A DNA stretch of 34,143 nt from an uncultured Meiothermus sp. (GTDB lineage Bacteria; Deinococcota; Deinococci; Deinococcales; Thermaceae), in the NCBI GenBank assembly GCA_937950405.1, contig CALFDH010000020.1:1-34143 (forward strand). The letters are read 5' to 3'. Below, piece by piece: positions 7,078 to 15,783 of this stretch. Under the pieces are notes generated by a model. The model searched no databases, had not been told where the DNA came from, and worked only from the letters and a program-made list of their open reading frames with translations. Made by a program: the position numbers and the translations under genes. Numbering within the stretch: position 1 is the stretch's first letter; each line of letters starts with the position of its first letter.

Positions 7078-8262
7078 ATGATTCCGATACTGGACCTGAA
7101 GCAAGAGTACCTCGAGCTCAAGAGTGAAATTGATGCCGCAGTGGAACGGGTGCTGTCTTCAGGCGGGTTTGTGGGGGGCCCCGAGGTGGCCGCCCTGGAA
7201 AGTGAGTTGGCAGCCTATCTGAAGGTGCCCCATGTGGTGACCTGTGGCTCTGGCACGGATGCGCTCTTCATTGCCCTCAGGGCCATGGGCATTGGGCCGG
7301 GGGATGAAGTCATTACCACCCCCTTTACCTTTATTGCCACCCTCGAGGCCATCCTGCATGCGGGGGCCAGGCCGGTGCTGGTGGATATCGACCCCCAGCA
7401 CTACAACCTGAACCCCGCACGGCTGGAGGCAGCCCTCACCCCGCGCACCAGGGCTATTCTGCCGGTGCACCTCTATGGGCAGGTCGCGCCCATGCAGGAA
7501 ATCCTGGCTTTTGCCCAGCGGCATGGTTTACAGGTACTCGAAGACGCCGCACAGGCCATCGGGGCCCGCTACTGTGCTTCTGGCTGCCAGCACCTTGGTG
7601 AACAGGCCCAACAGGGCTCTGTCCCGATAGGGGATCGTCTATCAGTAGGCCGGCCCTGCAACTGCCCCCAGCCGCTGGCCGGAACCCTGGGCGATGCCGG
7701 GGCTTTCAGCCTGTACCCCACCAAGAACCTGGGCGCCTATGGCGACGGGGGCTTTATTGCCACCCAAAGCGAGTCCATTGCCGAGGAGTCGCGCCTCCTG
7801 GCCGCCCACGGCTCCCGGGTGCGCTACCACCATGTGCGGGCCGCCGGCTACACCTCGAGGCTCGACGCCTTGCAGGCGGCCATTCTGCGGGTGAAGCTGC
7901 CCTACCTGGAAACCTGGAACGCCCGCCGCCGACAAATCGCCCAGATGTACCACCAGGGGCTTCGGGACAGGGTGCAGGTTCCCTGCGAGATGCCCTACGC
8001 CCTGCATATCTACCACCAGTACACCGTGCGCCACCCCGAGCGCGACCGGCTGGCCGCTTACCTGAAAAACCAGGGCATCGGTAGCAGCGTCCACTACCCG
8101 GTTCCGGCGCATCTGCAACCGGCCTACCGCGACCTGGCCCCCGAAGGCGCGCTCCCCGCCGCCGAGGCCGCCGCCCGCGAGGTGCTGAGCCTGCCCATGC
8201 ATCCTTTTTTGCAGGAGGCCCAGGTCGAAGCAGTGATTCAGGCAGTCCGAAGTTACGCCTAA
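7078..8262 (+). CDS. DegT/DnrJ/EryC1/StrS-family PLP-dependent sugar aminotransferase with Cys-rich insertion
   Basis: A 394-residue PLP enzyme that probably transfers an amino group to a nucleotide-linked keto-sugar. Family landmarks are FVGGPEVAALESELAAYL, CGSGTDALFIALRAMG, DEVITTPFTFIATLEAI, VLEDAAQAIGARY and FSLYPTKNLGAYGDGG, with the Schiff-base lysine at about K216. Between GARY and AGTLGDAG there is an insertion of about 35 residues containing four cysteines (CASGC and CNC). Shorter family members run straight through this site. The ATG at 7078 has a modest AGGTG ribosome site 7 nt upstream and lies 74 nt after the LptF/G gene, so it may be part of that operon. Candidate products include 3-amino or 4-amino sugars for envelope glycans; the substrate cannot be read. 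Confidence 0.85.
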   Translation: MIPILDLKQEYLELKSEIDAAVERVLSSGGFVGGPEVAALESELAAYLKVPHVVTCGSGTDALFIALRAMGIGPGDEVITTPFTFIATLEAILHAGARPVLVDIDPQHYNLNPARLEAALTPRTRAILPVHLYGQVAPMQEILAFAQRHGLQVLEDAAQAIGARYCASGCQHLGEQAQQGSVPIGDRLSVGRPCNCPQPLAGTLGDAGAFSLYPTKNLGAYGDGGFIATQSESIAEESRLLAAHGSRVRYHHVRAAGYTSRLDALQAAILRVKLPYLETWNARRRQIAQMYHQGLRDRVQVPCEMPYALHIYHQYTVRHPERDRLAAYLKNQGIGSSVHYPVPAHLQPAYRDLAPEGALPAAEAAAREVLSLPMHPFLQEAQVEAVIQAVRSYA

Positions 8263-8293
8263 AAGCTGCACATTCTTTATACCCAGTCCCGCT

Positions 8294-8299
8294 TATACT
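8294..8299 (+). promoter_or_regulatory. Leaderless-type -10 box for the M3 oligopeptidase gene
   Basis: TATACT ends 8 nt before the ATG at 8308 with no Shine-Dalgarno in between, a good match to a leaderless promoter. The -35 region is weak. Confidence 0.5.
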
Positions 8300-8307
8300 G
8301 GGGTGCC

Positions 8308-10335
8308 ATGTCGGAGAACCCTTTGCTGGAGATTCGCTACGATATTCGGTTTGACGAAATCCAGCCCCAGCACATCGAACCTGCCATCCAAACCCTGCTC
8401 GCCCGAGCCGAAGAGGAGTTTCAGGCCATCCTGAAGGTAGAGGGGCCGCGCACCTTCGAGAATACCCTGCTGGCCCTGGATCGGCTGGGAGAGACCCTGG
8501 GCTACGCCTTTACCCTGGTAGCCCACCTCGAGAGCGTGGTCTCGAGCCCCGAGCTGCGGGCCGCCTACAACGCCATCATCCCCCCCATCAGCGCCTTCAG
8601 CACCAGGGTGCAGATTTCTGCCGAACTGTACGAGGCCCTCAAGGCCTTTGCCGCGACCCCCGAAGCCGCCCAGCTCTCGCCGGACTGGGCGCGTTTCCTC
8701 AAGCTGCGCCTGGACGAGTTCCGCCGCCAGGGGGCCGACCTCCCGCCCGACCAAAAAGCCCGCCTCGAGGCCCTCAACACCCGCCTTTCGGAGATTACCA
8801 CCCAGTTCGAGCAAAACCTCACCGACTCCACCGCCGACTGGGAGCTTTACCTGGACGAAACCCAGGTGGCCGGGCTGCCCCAAAGCGCCCTCGAGGCCGC
8901 CCGCCAGAGTGCCGGCTCCAAGGGACGGGAGGGCTACCGCTTCACCCTGCAACAGCCCAGCTTTCTGGCCATACAGACCTACCTAGACGACCCCGCCATC
9001 CGCAAACAGGTCTACCTAGCCTACTACACCCGCGCCACCGAGCCGGGCCGCGACAACCGCCCGCTGATTGATGAAATCCTGGCCCTGCGCCGTGAAAAGG
9101 CCGCGCTGCTGGGCTATGCGAACTTTGCCGACTACGTGCTGGAAAACCGCATGGCGGGCAAGGCCGATACCGCGCTGCGTTTCGAACAGGACTTGCGGGC
9201 CGCCTACGAGCCTTACTTCCACCGGGAAATCGAAGCCTTGCAGGCTTTCCGGCGAGAAATGGAGGGCCCCCAGGCACCGCCCCTGGCGCCCTGGGACATC
9301 GCCTACTACGCCGAAAAACAGCGCAAAGCCCTCTACGACTTCGACGAAGAGGAGCTGCGCCCCTACTTTGCGTTGCCAAGGGTGCTCGAGGGCCTTTTTG
9401 AGATTGTTCGGCGGGTGTTTGGCCTGGAGGTGCTCGAGGTCGAAGGGATCAAAACCTGGCACCCCGAGGTCAAGACCTACGAGATTTACCGCAAGGGCCA
9501 GCGCATCTGCCGCTTCTTCACCGACTGGCACCCCCGCGAGAACAAACGCGGCGGGGCCTGGATGAACTCGCTCATCCGGGGGGTGCGCTTCGGCGAGACC
9601 ACCGAGCCCCACCTGGGCCTGATGTGCGGCAACCTGACGCCCCCGGTAGGCAACCAACCTGCCCTGCTCACCCACCGCGAGGTCGAAACCGTCTTCCACG
9701 AGTTCGGCCACCTTCTACACCTGGCCCTCTCGAGCGTCGAAGCACGGAGCCTGGTAGGCACCCAGGTCGCCCGCGACTTTGTGGAGCTGCCCAGCCAGAT
9801 CATGGAGAACTGGTGCTGGGAGCGCGAGGCCCTGGATCTGTTTGCCCGCCACTACCAGACCGGTGAGCCCATCCCCGATGCGCTTTTCGAAAAGATGCTG
9901 CGGGCCCGCAACTACTGGGCGGCCAACCTGGGGATGCGGCAGTTGTCTTTTGGCATGCTCGACCTTGCCCTGCACGTGCACTACACCCCCAGCGATGGCG
10001 ATGTGATGCAGCACGCCCGGCAGGTCATGCAGCCCTTTGTACCAGCCCCCTTGCCCGAGGACTATGCCTTTGTGGCCGGGTTTGCCCATCTCTTTGGACA
10101 TCCCGTAGGCTATGCGGCGGGCTACTACTCCTACAAATGGTCGGAGGTGCTCGACGCCGACGCCTTCTCGCGCTTCAAGACCGAGGGCATCTTCAACCGC
10201 CAGACCGGCGAGGACTTCATTACCCACATTCTGAGCAAGGGCAACGCGGTAGACTCCGCCGAGCTCTTCCGCCGCTTCCTGGGCCGCGACCCCGACCCCA
10301 AGGCCCTGCTGGCCCGTTCGGGGTTGTTGGACTGA
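8308..10335 (+). CDS. prlC: M3-family oligopeptidase (oligopeptidase A-like)
   Basis: A 675-residue cytoplasmic zinc metallopeptidase, matching the usual 670-700 residues of oligopeptidase A/PrlC. The thermolysin-like HExxH motif is HEFGH at 464-468, in [15 protein letters not shown]. The third zinc ligand is in [13 protein letters not shown] about 28 residues later. Other family blocks are [61 protein letters not shown] and the C-terminal [27 protein letters not shown]. It degrades short peptides, including cleaved signal peptides in other bacteria. No signal peptide is present. It appears monocistronic, from its own -10 box to the shared terminator at 10402. Start chosen because the promoter element sits immediately before it. 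Confidence 0.93.
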   Translation: MSENPLLEIRYDIRFDEIQPQHIEPAIQTLLARAEEEFQAILKVEGPRTFENTLLALDRLGETLGYAFTLVAHLESVVSSPELRAAYNAIIPPISAFSTRVQISAELYEALKAFAATPEAAQLSPDWARFLKLRLDEFRRQGADLPPDQKARLEALNTRLSEITTQFEQNLTDSTADWELYLDETQVAGLPQSALEAARQSAGSKGREGYRFTLQQPSFLAIQTYLDDPAIRKQVYLAYYTRATEPGRDNRPLIDEILALRREKAALLGYANFADYVLENRMAGKADTALRFEQDLRAAYEPYFHREIEALQAFRREMEGPQAPPLAPWDIAYYAEKQRKALYDFDEEELRPYFALPRVLEGLFEIVRRVFGLEVLEVEGIKTWHPEVKTYEIYRKGQRICRFFTDWHPRENKRGGAWMNSLIRGVRFGETTEPHLGLMCGNLTPPVGNQPALLTHREVETVFHEFGHLLHLALSSVEARSLVGTQVARDFVELPSQIMENWCWEREALDLFARHYQTGEPIPDALFEKMLRARNYWAANLGMRQLSFGMLDLALHVHYTPSDGDVMQHARQVMQPFVPAPLPEDYAFVAGFAHLFGHPVGYAAGYYSYKWSEVLDADAFSRFKTEGIFNRQTGEDFITHILSKGNAVDSAELFRRFLGRDPDPKALLARSGLLD

Positions 10336-10394
10336 AAACTTGGGTCGTTTTTGACCTTGACGAGGGTTCAAAAGAGTTTAGCGATAGTGGCTAA

Positions 10395-10426
10395 GAAAAA
10401 AGGAGGGCTCGAGCCCACCCTCTTTT
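10395..10426. terminator. Bidirectional intrinsic terminator between convergent genes
   Basis: AAAAAAA, then GGAGGGCTC-GAGCCC-ACCCTC, then TTTT. The core GGGCTCGAGCCC is a perfect palindrome extended by GAGGG/CCCTC with one bulged base. The A tract on one side and T tract on the other let it end both the M3 peptidase transcript and the opposing epimerase transcript. Confidence 0.8.
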
Positions 10427-10438
10427 CGTTCCAGCAGT

Positions 10439-12037
10439 TCAAGCCTGGGGGGTCGTGATGGGGGGGTTTTCCTCGGTGGTGTTTTGCAGATGGGCCCGCT
10501 CAATCAGGTCTTTCTCCCAGCCCAGGTAGTACTGCTTTACCGATTCCGAGGCAGTGTCCTCGGTGAGATACTTGACATTGGAGTATATCGAGGCCCGGTA
10601 GTCGCGTACCTTGCCGCTACGCAGGGCATCAATCACCTGCTGAATGCCCTTTTCTACCGTCCACTGTGGCACAAAGCCCAACAAGTAACGAATCTTGGAA
10701 AAGTCTACGCGGTAGTTGCGCCGGTCGCCATCGCGGCCTGAGTCAATCAGCTCGGCGTCGGGAACCAGTTTCTTGACCAGTTCGCCTACCATGCCCAGGG
10801 TCATGTTGCCGTCGTTTCCGCCCACATTAAAGGTCTCGTTGTGGACGCGCTCCTTGGGAGCCTCCACCGCCAACATCACCGCCAGCGAGGCATCGTCCAC
10901 GTGGACAAAAGGCCGCCACTGATCGCCCCCAAACACCGTGATCTTCTTGTCCACAATGGCCTTGGCAGTAAGCAGGTTGACCACCAGGTCGAAGCGGGTA
11001 CGGCCCGAGAGGCCATAAATGGTGCCAAAACGCAGGATCACCACCGAAAAGTCGTCGCTCTGGAGCTTGTGCAGCACCTGCTCGGAGGCAATCTTGCTGC
11101 GGGCGTAGAGCGAGACCGGGTTCAGGCTGCTCCGCTCGTTGAGCACCATGTCGCTGGCCCCGTACACCGAGCAGGTGCTGGCAAAGATGAAACGCCGCAC
11201 ATGCATACCCTTGGCGATCTCGGCAATGGTGCGGGTTGCCACCAGGTTGATTTCGATGGTCAGGTTTTCATCCAGGGCACAGGCCGGGTCACCCACCAGG
11301 CCGCCCAGGTGTACCACGGTGTCCACCCCGCGCATGGCCTCCACCACTTTGTCCACCTGGCGGAAATCGGCCTGGATGATTTCCAGGTTGGGGTGGTGCA
11401 GGACGTGAGCAATGGGCTCCTTACCGAACATCAGCAGGTCGAGCAAGCGCACCTTGTAGCCCCGCTCCAACAGCCGGGGCAGCAAACCCGAGCCGATATA
11501 ACCCGCACCCCCAATCACCAGGATGGTGCGGTCGTTGGTGTGGAGGTTGGGGATGGGGCTAGCCTTGGCCTCGGCCCTGGCTTTTCGCCCTAGTTCAACA
11601 ATGAACCAGTAATGCACCCAGGCACGGGAGCCCAGGGTAAGTGCTAGCGTGAAGAGAAAGCCCAAAAACACCACCAAGCTGGGTGGGTTGGCCACGGCAG
11701 GAATCATGAAAACGGTAAAGCCATATACCAAATACACCAGGGCAACGGCCTGGGCTACCACCAGCATTTTGTAACGACCCCGGTAGGCACGACCCCTGGT
11801 ATAGAAGCCGTTGGCAGCAAAAATGGCAAAGCTGACCAGCATCAGAATCCAGATGTTCTGGGCGTACACCTGAGCATACTGTCCCAACAGACTGGGGTTG
11901 GCCCCCGCTCCGTTGTAGGCCAGGAGCAAGTGAATCACCATCGCCACCGCAAAGCTTCCTGCAACCATAAGTTGGTCGGCCAGGGCCCGCAACATCACAT
12001 CGGGGCTAAAGCGCAATTCCTTCAAATTCTGAATCAT
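10439..12037 (-). CDS. Membrane-anchored NAD-dependent sugar epimerase/dehydratase (SDR fused to a transmembrane domain)
   Basis: A 532-residue fusion. Residues about 20-155 contain four or five hydrophobic helices (LMVAGSFAVAMVIHLLLAY, NIWILMLVSFAIFAANGFY, VALVYLVYGFTVFMIPAV, LVVFLGFLFTLALTLGS), resembling in layout the membrane part of CapD/WbpM/PglF-type enzymes. From residue about 172 comes a full extended SDR: ILVIGGAGYIGSG (NAD loop), the active-site region ASTCSVYGAS and the YARSK Y-x3-K pair, then VILRFGTIYG and RPFVHVDDAS. The ASTCSVYG site is epimerase-like; the TDE triad of 4,6-dehydratases is absent. A good AGGAG ribosome site precedes the ATG. It lies 18 nt downstream of the aminotransferase gene, so the two probably act on the same nucleotide sugar at the membrane. 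Confidence 0.85.
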   Translation of the reverse strand: MIQNLKELRFSPDVMLRALADQLMVAGSFAVAMVIHLLLAYNGAGANPSLLGQYAQVYAQNIWILMLVSFAIFAANGFYTRGRAYRGRYKMLVVAQAVALVYLVYGFTVFMIPAVANPPSLVVFLGFLFTLALTLGSRAWVHYWFIVELGRKARAEAKASPIPNLHTNDRTILVIGGAGYIGSGLLPRLLERGYKVRLLDLLMFGKEPIAHVLHHPNLEIIQADFRQVDKVVEAMRGVDTVVHLGGLVGDPACALDENLTIEINLVATRTIAEIAKGMHVRRFIFASTCSVYGASDMVLNERSSLNPVSLYARSKIASEQVLHKLQSDDFSVVILRFGTIYGLSGRTRFDLVVNLLTAKAIVDKKITVFGGDQWRPFVHVDDASLAVMLAVEAPKERVHNETFNVGGNDGNMTLGMVGELVKKLVPDAELIDSGRDGDRRNYRVDFSKIRYLLGFVPQWTVEKGIQQVIDALRSGKVRDYRASIYSNVKYLTEDTASESVKQYYLGWEKDLIERAHLQNTTEENPPITTPQA

Positions 12038-12055
12038 CCCTGCTCCTCTCGCACC

Positions 12056-13246
12056 CTAGCGCGAAGCCTCTTGCATCACCTGTTCGGACACATCGGCGGT
12101 AGCCTGGATATGCTCCATGCTCAGGGTGGGGTGAACCAGGAACATCAGGGAGGTCTCACCCAGCTCCTTGGCCACCGGCAAGCGCTCGGCAGGCTGCCAG
12201 CCGCGTTTGGTAAAGGCTTTCTCGAGATAAATTTCTCCACAGCTTCCGGTGGTACATGGAATACCGGCTTCAGAAATAGCTATCATGATGCGGTCCCGGT
12301 TCCAGCCCGACTTGAGCATCTCGGGGCGCACATAGACGTAGTACTTGTAATAGGCGTGGTATAGATCGGCGGGCACCTCTGGTACGCGCAGAGCTGGGAT
12401 CTGTCGGAAGCGCTCACTCAAGTAGTGGGCATGCATCCGGCGTTTCTCGATCCAACCGTCCAGCTTGCGCAAAATCACCCGGCCAATGGCCGACTGCACT
12501 TCGAGCATCCGCCAGTTGGTACCGAAATCCTCGTGCAGCCAGCGGAAGCCCGGAGGGTGCTGGCGGTTGTAGACCGCGTCGTAGCTCTTGCCGTGATCCT
12601 TGAAGCTCCAGGCATTGCTCCAAAGCTCGTCATCGTTCAGAGTGAGCATCCCGCCCTCGCCACCGGTGGTCAGAATCTTGTCCTGGCAGAATGACCAGGC
12701 CCCTGCATGGCCGATGGAGCCCACACTCTTGCCCTTGTACTTGGCGCCGTGGGCCTGAGCACAGTCCTCAATCACCCAAAGGTTGTGCTTACGAGCCAGC
12801 TCCATGATGGGGTCCATATCCGCAGGCCATCCCGCCAGGTGCACTACAATAATGGCCTTGGTGCGGGGGGTGATGACCTTCTCGATGGTCTCGGCAGTAA
12901 TCAGGCCACTGTCACGGTCTACGTCAGCCATGATCGGCCTAGCCCCCCGCATTACCGCTGCACTGGCCGAGGCAATGAAGGTGCGCGGGGTGGTGATGAC
13001 TTCGTCACCTTCCCCCACACCCATCGCATACAAGGCCAGTTCGATCGCTACGGTGCCATTGTGCAAGGCAATGGCATGTTTAGTACCGACATAGTCGGCA
13101 AATTCGCGCTCGAAGATGCGGCCTTCCTGGCCCGTCCAGTAATTCACCTTGCCGGACTGAAGCACCCTGACTGCTGCTTCGATTTCATCGGGCTCAAAGT
13201 AGGGCCAGGGAGCAAAAGGTGTGACGGTAACGGGATTTTTCAACAT
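12056..13246 (-). CDS. DegT/DnrJ/EryC1/StrS-family PLP aminotransferase
   Basis: A 396-residue nucleotide-sugar aminotransferase with no insertion of the kind seen at 7078. Landmarks: ALHNGTVAIELALYAMGVG, DEVITTPRTFIASASA, VIEDCAQAHGAKYKGK and FCQDKILTTGGEGG, where the Schiff-base lysine is K190 of the shorter start. The ORF track starts at 13279, but the ATG at 13246 has a clear AAGGAG 7 nt upstream, while the longer start has its only purine stretch fused to the ATG. I therefore choose 13246. It is followed by the membrane-anchored epimerase and preceded by a long AT-richer gap with a possible promoter, so these two genes may form their own transcript within the polysaccharide locus. Exact sugar unknown. 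Confidence 0.88.
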   Translation of the reverse strand: MLKNPVTVTPFAPWPYFEPDEIEAAVRVLQSGKVNYWTGQEGRIFEREFADYVGTKHAIALHNGTVAIELALYAMGVGEGDEVITTPRTFIASASAAVMRGARPIMADVDRDSGLITAETIEKVITPRTKAIIVVHLAGWPADMDPIMELARKHNLWVIEDCAQAHGAKYKGKSVGSIGHAGAWSFCQDKILTTGGEGGMLTLNDDELWSNAWSFKDHGKSYDAVYNRQHPPGFRWLHEDFGTNWRMLEVQSAIGRVILRKLDGWIEKRRMHAHYLSERFRQIPALRVPEVPADLYHAYYKYYVYVRPEMLKSGWNRDRIMIAISEAGIPCTTGSCGEIYLEKAFTKRGWQPAERLPVAKELGETSLMFLVHPTLSMEHIQATADVSEQVMQEASR

Positions 13247-13671
13247 CGGTGCGCTCCTTCGTAGGCTGGAGACATTCATCTCCGGAGATATGCTAGAAAG
13301 GGTAGGTCAAATAGCGTTATGCCTGCGTTATTCGCCAAAAAGTGCGATGTATAGCTGCATTGTCGCCTTCGTTACGCCTGCTCGCAAGGCTTTTTCACGG
13401 AGCAACACAGCAGTAACGTGCCTGATAACGAAGACTGACGTGAGCACAACCCCAAGGCTGCCTTCGAAATCTACAAGAAATCCCGTTCAGGAAGTTTTTA
13501 TTTCCAGGTATAGAACCATTCCGTTTCTTACCATCCGTAACCGGGTGTTACAGATTAACGGGTCATTTATCCCTATCACACAACGGCGATTCAAGACAGG
13601 TACAAAGCACCTGATTGCATTTTCAGAGTTTTTAGAAAGAATGCCCCTGTCCAATTGGGTTGAAATTTGGT
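13247..13671. other. AT-richer intergenic gap within the polysaccharide locus
   Basis: This 425-bp gap is clearly less GC-rich than the flanking genes and has no credible ORF; the 180-aa plus-strand ORF over it has no family features and runs antisense into both neighbours. It holds a candidate minus-strand promoter at 13566-13594. A small hairpin, CAGGT-GCTTTGT-ACCTG, lies just upstream of that promoter on the minus strand. About 310 nt of leader would precede the aminotransferase. Confidence 0.5.
13566..13594 (-). promoter_or_regulatory. Candidate promoter TTGAAT-N17-GATAAA for the aminotransferase-epimerase pair
   Basis: On the minus strand TTGAAT (13589-13594) and GATAAA (13566-13571) are 17 bp apart. 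Both hexamers and the spacing are the same as in the candidate promoter upstream of the acyl-CoA synthetase at 27858-27886. It would give a leader of about 310 nt. Confidence 0.4.
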
Positions 13672-14622
13672 TCAGAGGGCCCCTAGCCGATAGGCTGACC
13701 AGAATAAAAAAGCCACCACCAAGAGGATCAAAGACGCTCCTACCAGCAAAACAGCGTTGCTGACAATCAGGCCCACTTTGACCAGAATGGCCGTGATTGC
13801 CCAGACCACCAGTACGGTCTTGGCAGGGTTGCGCACATAAAGCTGATCCAGTCGGTCATAGGTGTGGTCCCGATCACCGTCGAAAATGGGCTTGCCCCGC
13901 CGCCAGCGCCGGATAATCCCCGCCGCCATATCGTAGAGTGGGAAACTCACCATGACCCCAGCGGCCAGAAAAGTGATCCAGCCGTGGGTAGCAGAGAGCA
14001 TCAACAGCACGGCCAGCATGTAGCCCGTCGAGAGGCTCCCGCAATCGCCCATGAAGGTTTTGGCCTTTGGATAATTCCACACCAAAAAGCCCACAAGGCT
14101 GCCTACCACAATAATGGCCAGCATGGCCTCGAGTTCTAGCGACCAGAGCATAACTGCCAAACCCGCGGCCGAGATCATGGCGTTACCGGAGGCCAGCCCG
14201 TTCATGCCATCAATCAGGTTCACAGCGTTGGCCATCAGCGGAACCAGCACAATCCCCATAGCCAGCCCCAACCATCCCAACTCGCTCCAGAAGTGCACGC
14301 CCAGAACCACCCCAGCCACCAATTCGGCGGCCAGGCGGGTCTTGGGCGATAGGTTGTAGCGGTCGTCAAGGGTGCCGGTAGCGGCAATAATTAGCAGACC
14401 CAGCAAAGCCCATCCTGACAAGGAGCCCGTGTACAAACCCCAGATGGCGATAGTAGCCACGATACCCATCCCTCCAAAACGCGGGGTAGGCAGGGCATGA
14501 ATCTTGATTTCCCCGGGCTTATCCACAATGCCTAGGGCTCGAGCCAGCGGAATGGACAACCCTACCAGGGCCACCGCAGACACCACCGTGAAGAGCAACA
14601 ACAACCAGTCCAACACAAACAT
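13672..14622 (-). CDS. WecA/TagO-type undecaprenyl-phosphate sugar-1-phosphate transferase
   Basis: A 316-residue polytopic membrane enzyme of the MraY/WecA/TagO family. These enzymes start glycan synthesis by moving a HexNAc-1-phosphate from UDP-sugar to undecaprenyl phosphate on the cytoplasmic face. Visible motifs: the HALPTPRFGGMGI start, the TGTLDDRYNL Asp pair (D86-D87), NAVNLIDGMNGLA (132-144), FMGDCGSLSTGY and the His motif DRDHTYDRL. About ten hydrophobic segments are seen. The NAVNLIDGMNGLA form and lack of MraY-specific motifs point to WecA/TagO, not MraY. It is the last gene of the tight wzx-to-GT run; its ATG is 6 nt from the previous stop, with a GAGAGG purine stretch abutting the ATG. 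It probably supplies the lipid-linked first sugar of the polysaccharide. Confidence 0.9.
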   Translation of the reverse strand: MFVLDWLLLLFTVVSAVALVGLSIPLARALGIVDKPGEIKIHALPTPRFGGMGIVATIAIWGLYTGSLSGWALLGLLIIAATGTLDDRYNLSPKTRLAAELVAGVVLGVHFWSELGWLGLAMGIVLVPLMANAVNLIDGMNGLASGNAMISAAGLAVMLWSLELEAMLAIIVVGSLVGFLVWNYPKAKTFMGDCGSLSTGYMLAVLLMLSATHGWITFLAAGVMVSFPLYDMAAGIIRRWRRGKPIFDGDRDHTYDRLDQLYVRNPAKTVLVVWAITAILVKVGLIVSNAVLLVGASLILLVVAFLFWSAYRLGAL

Positions 14623-14628
14623 CCTCTC

Positions 14629-15783
14629 TCAGACCGGCGTCAGCACCGGCTGGCTGCCCAGTGCTTCGACATAAAGCACTTCATGAAGGTGGATAATGTT
14701 GCGCAGATCATAGGATTTCATGCGCTCGCGCCCCTTGTGCCCCATCTCCTGGCTTGCCTCGGGGTTTTCGAGGATCCACTGCATGGCTTTAGCAATAGCT
14801 TTCACGTCTCCAACCTCGGTCAGGAAGCCGCAACCATCCACCAGCAACTCGTGTACCCCCCGGATATCCGCCCCGATCACCGGGATGCCCAGTGCCAGCG
14901 ACTCCAGCACAGCTCTGGGTAGGCCTTCACGCTCGGAGGGCAGCAGGGTCGCGTTGGAAGCGCGGATGAGGGCAGGAATATCCCGCCTCCATCCCAGGAT
15001 ACGCACCTGATCCTCCAGCCCCAGGTTTTTTGACATAGCCCGGATGTCTTCCATCAGCGGGCCAATGCCTGCCAGGGCCAGCACCACGTCTTTCCGGCCC
15101 AGCTCGGCCAGCGCGTTAATTGCATCGCGGTGGCGTTTCTCTGGAGCGTATTCGGCAATCATGAAGAACAGGGGCTGGCCCTCTTGCAGGCCCAGCTCGG
15201 CCCGTACCTGGGCAACTGCCTCGTCATTTACTGCGTCGGCAGAATAGTAGTTCAGGTCTACCCCGATGCCCGGCATATAGCGCAGGCGGCTCTCGGGCAC
15301 GATCCGGTAGCGGCGGCTGGCTTCTTCATCCTCACGGTTGATGACCACCAGATAGTCTGTCCAGGGGCCGGCAATTTTTTCGATACCGAGGAATACCAAG
15401 TTCTTCAGTGGATGACCCCGCTTGTGAAAGTGGTAGCCGTGTACGGTGTAGATAATCCTGGGACGGCGCGGTACGCCGCGCAGGGCCATGCGGGCAATAA
15501 AGGCCGAGACCGGCGTATGCACATGCACGATATCGTAGCCACCGCGCTCGACCAGATCGCGTACCTGCTGTAGCCCTCGCAGGAAGTTTTGCGTGTCGAG
15601 GGGATTGCGCGTCCACTCCAAATCGAAGACCTGGTCGAAGTGCTCTACACAACGGGTGCAGTCGGGCATTTCCGCTGCAGCTGCATCTACCTGCCAACCC
15701 TGAGCACGAAAGTGATCTGCGAATGGTAACAAAAAGTCGGTGAAAAAGCGGGCGATGTTAGCGAGAAACAGGACTTTGGGCAT
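14629..15783 (-). CDS. GT4-family glycosyltransferase (EpsD-like)
   Basis: A 384-residue GT-B-fold glycosyltransferase. The N-domain begins KVLFLANIARFFTDFLLPF and includes YDIVHVHTPVSAFIARMA, TVHGYHFHKRGHPLKN and the segment IEKIAGPWTDYLVVINREDEE, similar to exopolysaccharide transferases of the EpsD type. The C-domain has the nucleotide-sugar E-x7-E motif in PSEREGLPRAVLESLALG. No membrane segments. The ATG sits inside the end of the upstream glycosyltransferase gene (26-nt overlap) with a strong GGAGGTG 5 nt before it, so translation is probably coupled. Donor and acceptor sugars cannot be assigned. Confidence 0.88.
   Translation of the reverse strand: MPKVLFLANIARFFTDFLLPFADHFRAQGWQVDAAAAEMPDCTRCVEHFDQVFDLEWTRNPLDTQNFLRGLQQVRDLVERGGYDIVHVHTPVSAFIARMALRGVPRRPRIIYTVHGYHFHKRGHPLKNLVFLGIEKIAGPWTDYLVVINREDEEASRRYRIVPESRLRYMPGIGVDLNYYSADAVNDEAVAQVRAELGLQEGQPLFFMIAEYAPEKRHRDAINALAELGRKDVVLALAGIGPLMEDIRAMSKNLGLEDQVRILGWRRDIPALIRASNATLLPSEREGLPRAVLESLALGIPVIGADIRGVHELLVDGCGFLTEVGDVKAIAKAMQWILENPEASQEMGHKGRERMKSYDLRNIIHLHEVLYVEALGSQPVLTPV

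Noticed and set aside
10362-10392. GGGTTCAAAAGAGTTTAG resembling the end of repeat copy E
   Set aside because: Only about 15 bp of similarity and no second end, so it may be chance.
13221-13763. 180-aa plus-strand ORF across the AT-rich gap
   Set aside because: Overlaps the ends of two solid minus-strand genes, has no family features, and its composition fits non-coding DNA.
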